Source of the DNA: JASDSY01 sp041441465
GTDB taxonomy: Bacteria > Muiribacteriota > UBA9980
Assembly: GCA_041441465.1 (NCBI GenBank)
Contig: JASDSY010000011.1
Location: 1-64,000 of the forward strand
Length of the DNA stretch: 64,000 bases
Direction: 5' to 3'
Below the pieces are notes generated by a model. It was not told where the DNA came from. It was given only the letters and a program-made list of their open reading frames with translations, and made no database searches. Made by a program: the position numbers and the translations under genes. Positions 8,125 to 14,542 of this stretch are shown here, piece after piece. The first letter of the stretch is position 1, and each line of letters starts with the position of its first letter.

Positions 8125-8655
8125 CTAAAGAGCATCAGGCGTTACGCCATAAATTAGAGTTTGTTTAATATCTTCGTTCAATGTTTTAATATGAATTTCT
8201 TTCTGAATTTTTAATATAGTATTTTCACGTATTTTATTAAGTTTTTCAAGGGCAGCATTTTTTTCTAATTTACTATCATAGCTTAAAATTTCTTTGGCAA
8301 TTGTTTGCCTTAAATTGTTTAATTCATTAACAACTTCATCGGTAAAAAAAAATTGATTTTTACTTATTGCAATCTCATATTCATCAAAACTTTTTTTACA
8401 TTCCTGAAGTTTATTATCGGTTGGTTTAAAATCTTTAGAATATATTGTACTTATAAGAATTTTAATTAGATTAAAAGAAGTGATTGATATTTCTTTGTAA
8501 GCACTAATTTTTTCTTTAAAAATCAAATCTTTAAATTTTTCTTTAAAAGAAAAATTGTTTGATTTGGTATCAAAGTAATTTTTAAACCATAAAGTACAGC
8601 CAGTTGCAATGAAAGAAACAAAAGCAGGCATAACAATATCATTTATTAGAATCAT
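8125..8655 (-). CDS. Membrane-anchored protein antisense to the early operon
   Basis: An unrecognised 176-residue protein. The N-terminal hydrophobic segment (IVMPAFVSFIATGCTLWF) is a likely membrane anchor, followed by a Lys/Glu-rich helical domain. ATG 8655 has GGAGG 5 nt upstream; an ATG four codons earlier lacks one. It is the only minus-strand gene inside the early block and is flanked by sequence able to hold its own promoter. That is typical of a lysogenic-conversion gene, perhaps superinfection exclusion; the function is inference. Confidence 0.6.
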   Translation of the reverse strand: MILINDIVMPAFVSFIATGCTLWFKNYFDTKSNNFSFKEKFKDLIFKEKISAYKEISITSFNLIKILISTIYSKDFKPTDNKLQECKKSFDEYEIAISKNQFFFTDEVVNELNNLRQTIAKEILSYDSKLEKNAALEKLNKIRENTILKIQKEIHIKTLNEDIKQTLIYGVTPDAL

Positions 8656-8731
8656 AATTACCTCCATAATTTTAATTTTAGCAAATTTTAATCTTTAAAT
8701 GGAATAGTTAATAATAAAGTAGGTGATGACA

Positions 8732-8926
8732 ATGACAATAAGTGAAGCAATTTTCAAAGGATTAATAAGCACAAAATGGACTAAAGACGAGGTATTAAAA
8801 GTATGGCCGGTAAATAAAGGTTTTTTATGTGATTTCAAAGAAACTGCCGGCGAACCTATTGCATATATCTATTCTGACTCGGGTCAAACGCTCAGATTAC
8901 TTATGAATTCTGGCAGGTGCTTTTGA
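8732..8926 (+). CDS. Small phage protein of unknown function
   Basis: Unrecognised 64-residue protein (MTISEAIFKGLISTKW...). AGGTGA precedes the ATG at 8732. Its TGA overlaps the next gene's ATG by one base, implying translational coupling. Confidence 0.5.
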   Translation: MTISEAIFKGLISTKWTKDEVLKVWPVNKGFLCDFKETAGEPIAYIYSDSGQTLRLLMNSGRCF

Positions 8927-9111
8927 TGAATAAAAAAATATTTCCTAAAGTAAAATGCGATGATTGCGGCAAAAAAACAGATTTATTTATCGGCTATAAA
9001 GGGAAAAATCTTTGCGAAAAATGTTGGCATAAGCCGGAATTTACAATTGAATCTGTTACTTATAGAATTTCGCCGTTGGTTGCAGTAACGATACCAATCC
9101 AGCATCAATAA
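8926..9111 (+). CDS. Small zinc-ribbon protein
   Basis: A 61-residue protein with two Cys pairs, CDDCGKK and CEKCWHK (about residues 12-35), making a four-Cys zinc ribbon, then a short unstructured tail. Such proteins often bind nucleic acid or a partner protein. The start at 8926 overlaps the previous stop. Function unknown. Confidence 0.55.
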   Translation: MNKKIFPKVKCDDCGKKTDLFIGYKGKNLCEKCWHKPEFTIESVTYRISPLVAVTIPIQHQ

Positions 9112-9140
9112 TTAAAAATAAAAGCGGTGGTGATATAAAA

Positions 9141-9329
9141 ATGATACCAGACGAAATTAAAGAAAAATTCTGTTCTATACACAAGCAGCATGGACGCGGT
9201 GCGGCCAAACTATATGCCAGGTTAATATATAAAAATTTATTTCCAGAAAACCAGCCGAATAAAATTAAAGAATTTGTTGAAGAACTATTTTCATTTTTCA
9301 CTAAAAGGTTTGGTGAACAATGGCAATAA
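9141..9329 (+). CDS. Small phage protein of unknown function
   Basis: A 62-residue helical, basic protein (MIPDEIKEKFCSIHKQHGRG...). AGCGGTGGTGAT precedes the ATG. It overlaps the next gene by 10 nt in another frame. Confidence 0.5.
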   Translation: MIPDEIKEKFCSIHKQHGRGAAKLYARLIYKNLFPENQPNKIKEFVEELFSFFTKRFGEQWQ

Positions 9330-9553
9330 AGATAAACGACGAGTTCAAAGTAAAATCGGTAATGATATATAGCGGTGAATGGATGCTTATGGCACGTGAT
9401 CGTACGGGAACAGTACATACATTTAATCTCGGAAGAAAGGATTTCGGTATATCCAAATATATGCCTGGTAATACTATCGAAATCAAAGGCGAAGTAACAA
9501 TTCACGGTGAAAGACATGTCCTTGACATTTTTGATATTAAATTGATTAATTAA
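9320..9553 (+). CDS. Small beta-rich phage protein, possible OB-like fold
   Basis: A 77-residue protein whose hydrophobic pattern suggests five or six beta strands (FKVKSVMIYSG, MLMARDRTG, TIEIKGEVTIHG), which would suit an OB-like or SH3-like barrel. The fold is a guess from periodicity. It is translated in overlap with the preceding gene; AAGGTTTGG precedes the ATG. Function unknown. Confidence 0.5.
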   Translation: MAIKINDEFKVKSVMIYSGEWMLMARDRTGTVHTFNLGRKDFGISKYMPGNTIEIKGEVTIHGERHVLDIFDIKLIN

Positions 9554-9567
9554 AAGGCGGTGGGAAT

Positions 9568-10047
9568 ATGCAAAATATGGCAACGATTACAAGTTCACAA
9601 ATTAAAATAATTCATACGATAGTGAAAAAAATAGGAATGCCTGACGCAGAATATCGGCTAATAATTGAGCGTGTATGGCCCGGGAAAAAATCTTGCAAAG
9701 AACTTACAGAGTTTGAAGCGGAACGGTTAATCAAAGCTATACAGGAAGTCGGATATAACAAATATAAAGTAAAAACAAAATACTATAATCCATATAACAA
9801 GAAAAAACATAACGATCTGGCTGGACGTGAAGAAATGGCCTCGCCGGCGCAGTTGCGAATGATAGAAGGCATGTGGGCGGATGTTAGTTATGTTACAGAT
9901 GAAATCAAACGCGAACAGGCATTAAGAAAGTTCGTTGAAAAGAAGTTCCACATTTCGGCATTAAGATTTTTGCCGGCGCGAATGGTCGAACGTGTTGTGA
10001 AAACTCTTCAGGCAATGAAATTCGGCCGTAAGCGGGAAGCAGCATGA
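9568..10047 (+). CDS. gemA: GemA-like (Mu gp16 family) early regulator
   Basis: A 159-residue protein of the Mu gp16/GemA family. Its N-terminal half (TSSQIKIIHTIVKKIGM...YRLIIER) and C-terminal half (SPAQLRMIEGMWADV...FLPARMVERVVKTL) match the two-part family layout. In Mu, GemA modulates host gene expression and DNA topology during early growth. RBS AAAGGCGGTGGGAAT precedes the ATG. It sits before gam in the semi-essential early region, as in other Mu-like phages. Confidence 0.85.
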   Translation: MQNMATITSSQIKIIHTIVKKIGMPDAEYRLIIERVWPGKKSCKELTEFEAERLIKAIQEVGYNKYKVKTKYYNPYNKKKHNDLAGREEMASPAQLRMIEGMWADVSYVTDEIKREQALRKFVEKKFHISALRFLPARMVERVVKTLQAMKFGRKREAA

Positions 10048-10250
10048 AAATCGGAATTACACTCAATCATACTGAGGTTGAATTTTTGGAAAAACACGCA
10101 GATGACTTTCTACTGGAATATGCTGAATTAGCTATGTTCGCTAATCCTAAAACCAAAACGGCTCAATTTTCAGCGTTAATGGTAAATGCCATCACACAAA
10201 TCAAAAGACAAATAAAGCCCGAAAGTATCGGGGAAAGAGGTAATATATGA
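10044..10250 (+). CDS. Small phage protein of unknown function
   Basis: A 68-residue protein overlapping GemA by 4 nt (ATGA) and the next gene by 4 nt, so it is translationally coupled on both sides. Helical, no motif recognised. Confidence 0.55.
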   Translation: MKIGITLNHTEVEFLEKHADDFLLEYAELAMFANPKTKTAQFSALMVNAITQIKRQIKPESIGERGNI

Positions 10251-10807
10251 GTAAAACATTAGGGGAAATTGAGATTCAAACAAAAAAATACTCAGACGTA
10301 AGCAGCCAGTTATCGAGCATGGTCGATACCATGGAAGGGGAAATAACTAAAGTTAAGAAAAAATATCTTGAAAAAATTATTCCGCTCGCCGAGACAGTAA
10401 GTATTGAAAAAGCAATATTAGAAGATGATATAAAAAAATCACCTGATTTGTTTGTCAAGCCGAGATCATTTTCATTTCATGGCATTAAGGTAGGTTATCA
10501 AAAGAAAAAAGGCCGAATAGAGATTATTGACGAGCAAAAAACGATCGAGCTTATTGAAAAGAAGCTTGAAGATAAGGCTGATAACATAATATTATCGACA
10601 AAAAGTGTAATTAAAAAGGCACTTGAAACGCTCGATGTCAAAGAATTAAAAATGATTGGCTGCGAGGTTAAAGCCGATTGTGATGAAGTATTAATTAAGT
10701 CAGATCGCGATAAAATTGAAAAGTTTATTGATAGTCTGATTAAGGAAAATACTGATAAATTAAACGAAGCGCCACAACTTGAATCAAATGAAAAAGAAGC
10801 CGCTTAG
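10247..10807 (+). CDS. gam: Gam-like host-nuclease inhibitor
   Basis: A 186-residue Mu Gam-family protein (Ku-like DNA-end binder). It has a long N-terminal coiled-coil helix (about residues 10-60), the family beta region near 75-95 (PRSFSFHGIKVGYQKKKG) and a helical Lys/Glu-rich C-terminus. By family it binds double-strand ends and shields phage DNA from RecBCD-type exonucleases. It overlaps the preceding gene by 4 nt; RBS AAAGAGG. Usual length is about 175, so it is intact. Confidence 0.88.
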   Translation: MSKTLGEIEIQTKKYSDVSSQLSSMVDTMEGEITKVKKKYLEKIIPLAETVSIEKAILEDDIKKSPDLFVKPRSFSFHGIKVGYQKKKGRIEIIDEQKTIELIEKKLEDKADNIILSTKSVIKKALETLDVKELKMIGCEVKADCDEVLIKSDRDKIEKFIDSLIKENTDKLNEAPQLESNEKEAA

Positions 10808-10816
10808 GAGGAATTG

Positions 10817-11065
10817 ATGAAAGCGTACATTCAAAAACCTGATATTCATATGTTTCTGAAAGTCGATTTGCGGCCGGATAAAAAGAATATGTTTACCCTG
10901 GAGGCTGATGAATTTATGGGGCTTGTCAATGCGATTAAGCAATACCTGGATTTGGTTCCGTCGGAAAAATGGACGGACGAAGAAAAGAAATGGGCGAAAG
11001 CTATAAATTACAGGCCGAAAGAGGTGGACGAAAATGTGGGAAGAAATACTAAAAACTGCAATTAA
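10817..11065 (+). CDS. Small early phage protein of unknown function
   Basis: An 82-residue protein (MKAYIQKPDIHMFLKVDLRP...). AGGAGG lies 6 nt before ATG 10817, so this start is preferred to the TTG at 10814. It overlaps the next gene by 32 nt in another frame. No family recognised. Confidence 0.55.
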   Translation: MKAYIQKPDIHMFLKVDLRPDKKNMFTLEADEFMGLVNAIKQYLDLVPSEKWTDEEKKWAKAINYRPKEVDENVGRNTKNCN

Positions 11066-11258
11066 AGACCGTTCGGTTACTAAAATAAGTATCATGGCCG
11101 GTGAAAAAATTGATTTTGCAGCCACGCCGAAAGAGTTAAAAATATTGAAAAATTGTCTGTGTTATTCACGTGATGCTAATATAACAAATGCTAAAGAGTT
11201 GCATACCTTTGTTTCTTTTCGAAAAATTGCCGCTGTTGAGATTGAAAAAAAACGATAA
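11034..11258 (+). CDS. Small early phage protein of unknown function
   Basis: A 74-residue mixed alpha/beta protein (MWEEILKTAIKDRSVTKI...). GAGGTGG upstream gives the start inside the end of the previous frame. It is the last gene before the mor promoter/terminator unit. Confidence 0.5.
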   Translation: MWEEILKTAIKDRSVTKISIMAGEKIDFAATPKELKILKNCLCYSRDANITNAKELHTFVSFRKIAAVEIEKKR

Positions 11259-11264
11259 AATAGG

Positions 11265-11292
11265 TTGAAAAAATATAAAAGTTTGGTATAAT
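11265..11292 (+). promoter_or_regulatory. Sigma70 promoter upstream of the mor leader
   Basis: TTGAAA (11265-11270), 16-bp spacer, TATAAT (11287-11292). It fires into the short hairpin-terminated transcript immediately in front of mor. Confidence 0.75.
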
Positions 11293-11298
11293 TAGAAA

Positions 11299-11350
11299 TG
11301 AAGGGCTAGAGTGCCGCGGATAGATGAGTGCTATCCACGGCACTTTTTTT
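11299..11350 (+). ncRNA. Short terminated leader or small RNA in front of mor
   Basis: Starting about 7 nt after the -10 box, the transcript reaches a strong hairpin: GTGCCGCGGATAG (11311-11323) pairs with CTATCCACGGCAC (11331-11343) with one C-A mismatch. Seven T follow (11344-11350). This is an intrinsic terminator only about 45 nt from the start and 18 nt before the mor ATG. It is either an attenuator limiting mor or a stand-alone RNA of about 50 nt. Which of the two is not decided by the sequence. Confidence 0.6.
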
Positions 11351-11367
11351 ATTTTAGGGAGTGATAC

Positions 11368-11676
11368 ATGAAGCGCAAAACTTTAGATTTAGAGTGGTTG
11401 GAAGAAATTGGATATGAAGAATTTCTCGAGGGCGATACCCGGGTAATATTTGAAATGTGCGGGCCAGTCGCACTGAAACAATTATGGGAAGGCTGCGCGC
11501 AAATGAATCTATATATATCCACGAAACCGATTCGCGCAGCCATGGCAAAGTATATTGAAAAATACTATGACGGTACAAATGCCAAACAGCTAGCCCAAAA
11601 GCTTGGATGCTCCGAAAGTTTTGTATATCAAAAAGGAAATCACAGTGTTATAACAGGTGATTTGTTTGAAAAATAA
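11368..11676 (+). CDS. mor: Mor-type late/middle transcription activator
   Basis: A 102-residue Mor/C family activator. The N-terminal dimerisation part contains GDTRVIFEMCGPVALKQL (about 22-40) and the strand NLYISTKP. The C-terminal helix-turn-helix is GTNAKQLAQKLGCSESFVYQ (about 69-88). By family it binds a dyad next to a weak-core promoter and recruits RNA polymerase for late genes. It lies directly after the early block, as in Mu, behind a promoter-terminator leader. No second activator (Mu C) is visible. Confidence 0.9.
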   Translation: MKRKTLDLEWLEEIGYEEFLEGDTRVIFEMCGPVALKQLWEGCAQMNLYISTKPIRAAMAKYIEKYYDGTNAKQLAQKLGCSESFVYQKGNHSVITGDLFEK

Positions 11677-11710
11677 AGGCTTTTAAAAAAATTATTAAAA
11701 GGTGTTTAAA

Positions 11711-11745
11711 GACGCTTCGCGCGGATCTGCGTGAGGCGTCTTTTT
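11711..11745. terminator. Terminator between convergent mor and gpG
   Basis: GACGCTTCGCGC (11711-11722) pairs with GCGTGAGGCGTC (11729-11740), a 12-bp stem allowing two G-U pairs, then TTTTT. It ends the mor transcript and lies just beyond the gpG stop on the other strand. Confidence 0.8.
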
Positions 11746-12325
11746 ATTTTGTATTAAAATATGTCGTAAGCGTATCGATTATTTCGTCAATGGCCTTTTT
11801 GGAAAGTGTTAAATAAGGGCGTGCAGGAATTTTTATTTGATGTTCGCCGATCTTGATTTTGCGGCTGTAAGTGTACATTTGACGAGTTTTTTTCTCGGCG
11901 AAAAGCGTTAATCCTTTGCGTTTGCCTCTCTTATAGTCTTTGAATGTTATCACTTTTTCGCGCGTTTTGATTGTTATTATGCCGCCGAAATGATGTATAG
12001 CTGCATATTCAACGTTCGTTCCAACGGTTGCACTATCATTGGTAGAGTCGGGTTGGATTGAATCAAATAACTGTCCTGAAACTTTTAGAATTTCACCAGG
12101 CCATTTACCTTTTTTTGCTCTGGCTTTCATGGTCTTGGTTGAAAGAATAGGCCAGCCGCGCAGCGTACTCATATCAGCCTGCCGTTTGAAATTTTCCTGC
12201 ACTGAACTGAGCATTATTTCTGATACTTCGCGCATTACAGGCTTCAGGTCTTTCGATTTGGCAGCCAGTGAATTTATTATTTTTTGTGCTTCTTCAATAC
12301 CTTTTATTTCAACAATTATCGCCAT
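11744..12325 (-). CDS. Phage virion morphogenesis protein (Mu gpG-like)
   Basis: A 193-residue protein of the Mu gpG / phage virion morphogenesis family. Family-typical pieces include the N-terminal helix pair, the W-rich TLRGWPILSTKTMKAR, the G-bearing SGQLFDSIQ and YAAIHHFGG near residue 105-115, and the closing PARPYLTLS. By family it helps head-to-tail joining. It is last in the inverted head block, 137 nt after the MuF gene, and the gap holds a candidate small RNA. Confidence 0.85.
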   Translation of the reverse strand: MAIIVEIKGIEEAQKIINSLAAKSKDLKPVMREVSEIMLSSVQENFKRQADMSTLRGWPILSTKTMKARAKKGKWPGEILKVSGQLFDSIQPDSTNDSATVGTNVEYAAIHHFGGIITIKTREKVITFKDYKRGKRKGLTLFAEKKTRQMYTYSRKIKIGEHQIKIPARPYLTLSKKAIDEIIDTLTTYFNTK

Positions 12326-12335
12326 ATTTCACCTA

Positions 12336-12365
12336 TTGACATTTAATATTAAAATGAGTTATAAT
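12336..12365 (+). promoter_or_regulatory. Sigma70 promoter for the small RNA at 12373
   Basis: TTGACA (12336-12341), 18-bp spacer, TATAAT (12360-12365) on the + strand. This opposes the surrounding minus-strand late genes, so it does not serve them. Confidence 0.78.
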
Positions 12366-12372
12366 CTATTCT

Positions 12373-12475
12373 AAGAGTGATTGAAATATAGAAAGTCGCC
12401 TCGGCTATATGGATGTATGTCGCAAGACATAGACCCTATGAGGGAAATAGGCGCCCCTCCAATCACTCTTTTATT
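12373..12475 (+). ncRNA. Candidate structured small RNA inside the late operon
   Basis: The predicted start (about 8 nt after the -10 box) coincides with the first base of a perfect 11-bp closing stem. AAGAGTGATTG (12373-12383) pairs with CAATCACTCTT (12460-12470), followed by TTTATTATTT. Inside are CGCCT/AGGCG, a 6-bp stem TATGTC-GCAA-GACATA capped by a GNRA tetraloop, and CCC-TATGA-GGG. No open frame fits it. It runs antisense to the end of the MuF gene, whose stop codon is in the closing stem. I recognise no Rfam family. A 5'-to-3' closed RNA with its own promoter and terminator is the simplest reading. Confidence 0.6.
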
Positions 12476-13797
12476 ATTTCATAATTACTGCTTTTTATAT
12501 CCATTTCTTTAATAATACTACCACTTTTAATTAAATTAGTTACGATTCGCCGACTGCCTTTTCTTTCGTACCAGTTAATATGCAATATAATTTTATATCT
12601 TATATTTCCTTGACCATTTTTAATAAATAAAATTACCGATTTATTGCTATCAAATAGTATTTTATCTGGATTTTTCAGTATTTCTGGCAATTGAATTAAC
12701 TGTTCAACAGGTATTGTTTTATTATTACTTTTTTTGGCATCTCTTATCAAATGTATTATTTTTTCATCGCTTAATGTAATTTCATTCGAAGCTAATTCAA
12801 TGTTTTTTGAATTTAAAAATTCTACGGTTTTATTATTTATTTTTCCTATGACCTCAAAATTTTTCTGAGGTTGCTTGATTTGAGCCATTTCTTTAAACCA
12901 TTTTTGAAATTTATTTTCAGATATTTCAGGTTTATTTATTGGCTTAGATTTTTCGATATTAGACTTATTTTCTTTAATCTTAAACTCTGTGCCTGCCTTT
13001 ATTTTCTGCTCGTTATGATATGCTTTCAAATCAGCAGCATCATATTTAGACAGGTCAGGTTCCCATGAAGCCTTTCCGGGGTTATAATCCCATCCGGCGC
13101 CTATATCGAGAATATTGCCGTCATTGAATTTAATTCGTGATGTATCAACACCTTTCACATTGCGCTGCTCAATTTTGTAATCATCTATAGTTTCTATTTC
13201 GTCACCTGAAATATCTTTTTGCCGGAGCGCCTGGACGCTGCAACGGCAGTGCCAATCGTTAGGTGGATATATATGATTCCATACAGGATCATCGTATCTG
13301 AAAATTTTTCCGTTGAGTGCTTTATGCGCCGGGCGCGTGCTGCCGTCAATTATTGCAACATATTTCCATAATGGACGAAATTCAATATTTTCCATTAGTT
13401 GTTTGTAACGCCCTGCTGAATAAGCTACTTGAACATTTGTTCCAAATATTGTTTTCAGCCGCCATGGCGAGCTTAAATCAACAGTTTTGGTTTTGCCGGT
13501 CGCTTCGTCTGTTACCTCTTTAGCACCCCACCAGCCCTGTTTTTGTAACTTTGGCTTTAAGTCTTTTTTGAATTGTTCTAACGTTATGCCGTCTTTTATA
13601 GCTTTATCTACGCTTTCCCGGATTGATTTCAGGACTTCTAATTTTGTAACGCCGGCGACCGTGAAAGCTTTATTGTGAGCCTCGTGGAGCATGCTTCGCC
13701 AGTCAAATGACACTTTGTATCCTTTGGCTTCAAAATATGTTACTGCGTCCTTTGGTTCAAGCCCAAAAGCAAATTTTAAATTGACATCGCCGGCCAT
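12463..13797 (-). CDS. MuF-like minor head protein with C-terminal nuclease-like toxin domain
   Basis: A 444-residue protein. Residues about 40-190 are the Mu F-like head morphogenesis domain, ending in the diagnostic YPPNDWHCRC (177-186). A charged linker (about 260-300) leads to a C-terminal domain (about 310-444) resembling the PBECR group of barnase/EndoU/ColicinE5-D/RelE-like nucleases often fused to phage MuF proteins (KIIHLIRDAKK..., IPVEQLIQLPEILKNPDKI..., RYKIILHINWY). The head part is needed for capsid assembly; the tail is a probable effector delivered with DNA. No immunity gene is obvious beside it. The nuclease call rests on pattern likeness, not on a search. Confidence 0.82.
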   Translation of the reverse strand: MAGDVNLKFAFGLEPKDAVTYFEAKGYKVSFDWRSMLHEAHNKAFTVAGVTKLEVLKSIRESVDKAIKDGITLEQFKKDLKPKLQKQGWWGAKEVTDEATGKTKTVDLSSPWRLKTIFGTNVQVAYSAGRYKQLMENIEFRPLWKYVAIIDGSTRPAHKALNGKIFRYDDPVWNHIYPPNDWHCRCSVQALRQKDISGDEIETIDDYKIEQRNVKGVDTSRIKFNDGNILDIGAGWDYNPGKASWEPDLSKYDAADLKAYHNEQKIKAGTEFKIKENKSNIEKSKPINKPEISENKFQKWFKEMAQIKQPQKNFEVIGKINNKTVEFLNSKNIELASNEITLSDEKIIHLIRDAKKSNNKTIPVEQLIQLPEILKNPDKILFDSNKSVILFIKNGQGNIRYKIILHINWYERKGSRRIVTNLIKSGSIIKEMDIKSSNYEIIKE

Positions 13798-13825
13798 TTT
13801 CTTTTCCTTTTCTTTTCTGAATTAA

Positions 13826-13855
13826 AGGCCCCGTAAATTTCACGGGGCCTTTTTT
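13826..13855. terminator. Strong GC hairpin between MuF and the upstream small gene
   Basis: AGGCCCCGT (13826-13834) pairs with ACGGGGCCT (13842-13850), loop of 7, with six T on the + strand side and a weaker TTTAATT on the minus side. As a minus-strand signal it would sit between two head genes and could reduce readthrough into MuF; as a + strand terminator no matching gene is seen. Confidence 0.6.
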
Positions 13856-13856
13856 G

Positions 13857-14189
13857 TTATCTCAATAATTCCTGCATTTCTCTTTCGTTGGCACAGCCTG
13901 CCGCAATTTCCTGCATTTCAATGTTTTTAAATATATTTTCTTTCATTATCTTAGCTTTTTGTGCAACATATGCAATATTAATATTTCCCACAATTACAGG
14001 TTCCATAGCTTTAACTTCGATTCGGGGTTTGCTTTCTTTGTTATTTGGGTCTGCCGGAATTTCTTTTTCTTCAAAAGCAAAGCAAATGAATCTCTTTCCT
14101 GTTTTCACTTTTTCATCCAGAGCATTTTTGAAAAGTTCAAAAGCCGAAATTTCTTTTTGTGTATTCTGATTATTCAAGTTATTTTCCAT
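13857..14189 (-). CDS. Small phage protein of unknown function
   Basis: A 110-residue protein encoded between portal and MuF genes. The N-terminus is polar (MENNLNNQNTQKE); a helix and a beta-rich middle (RFICFAFEEKEIP, RIEVKAMEPVIVGNI) follow. No family recognised. Position suggests a head-assembly accessory. GGAGG lies before the start on the minus strand. Confidence 0.55.
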   Translation of the reverse strand: MENNLNNQNTQKEISAFELFKNALDEKVKTGKRFICFAFEEKEIPADPNNKESKPRIEVKAMEPVIVGNINIAYVAQKAKIMKENIFKNIEMQEIAAGCANEREMQELLR

Positions 14190-14218
14190 TATTAGTTCCT
14201 CCGTGTTTATTTTTTGGC

Positions 14219-14257
14219 TATACTTGTTTTGTTCCCTGATTCATAAGGGATTGAAAC
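14219..14257 (+). repeat. Solitary CRISPR-repeat-like sequence with -10-like box
   Basis: Bases 14231-14257 read GTTCCCTG-N8-AGGGATTGAAAC, a 27-nt sequence with a CCCT/AGGG stem and the 3' end ATTGAAAC. That 8-nt end is the canonical crRNA handle of many type I and III repeats. TATACT at 14219-14224 would place transcription start at the first repeat base; no good -35 is visible. Only one copy is present, so it is not an array. It may be a solitary repeat unit of the kind phages use as RNA anti-CRISPRs, or a chance hairpin. Confidence 0.3.
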
Positions 14258-14529
14258 TAAATTTGATTCTGCAAGGCTTCGTCAGCCGCTTTAATCGGTG
14301 TTAATAAACCTTTGATTTTAGCAACGATACCGTTAGCATCTGTTGCTGGCAGCGCCTCGCATTTTTTGCAAATTTTGAAGCTATAATTTGTCGAACCGCC
14401 GCCCATCATAGGGCCGTTGCTGCCAATGGAAAAATTGAGATACGAAAAGTTATTTGAGTTAGTGTTATAGGTTATGTCACTTGATTTTTCCTGGCATATT
14501 GGACATACGCAATACTGTTTTTCAGCCAT
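14257..14529 (-). CDS. Small zinc-ribbon phage protein
   Basis: A 90-residue protein with CPIC (about 9-12) and CKKC (about 53-56), which would bind one zinc, separated by an Asn/Ser/Gly-rich stretch. It lies 13 nt after the portal gene on the minus strand with AGGAGG before its ATG, so it is expressed with the head genes. Role unknown. Confidence 0.6.
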   Translation of the reverse strand: MAEKQYCVCPICQEKSSDITYNTNSNNFSYLNFSIGSNGPMMGGGSTNYSFKICKKCEALPATDANGIVAKIKGLLTPIKAADEALQNQI

Positions 14530-14542
14530 GATAATTCCTCCT

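Noticed and set aside
12373..12475. Hammerhead or cyclic-di-GMP riboswitch identity for the small RNA
   Set aside because: The hammerhead CUGAUGA/GAAA core is absent and the conserved GEMM core sequence is not present, despite the GNRA loop.
14231..14257. CRISPR array
   Set aside because: Only one repeat-like unit is present, with no second repeat or spacer series within several kilobases and no cas genes in the window. Kept as a solitary repeat candidate only.
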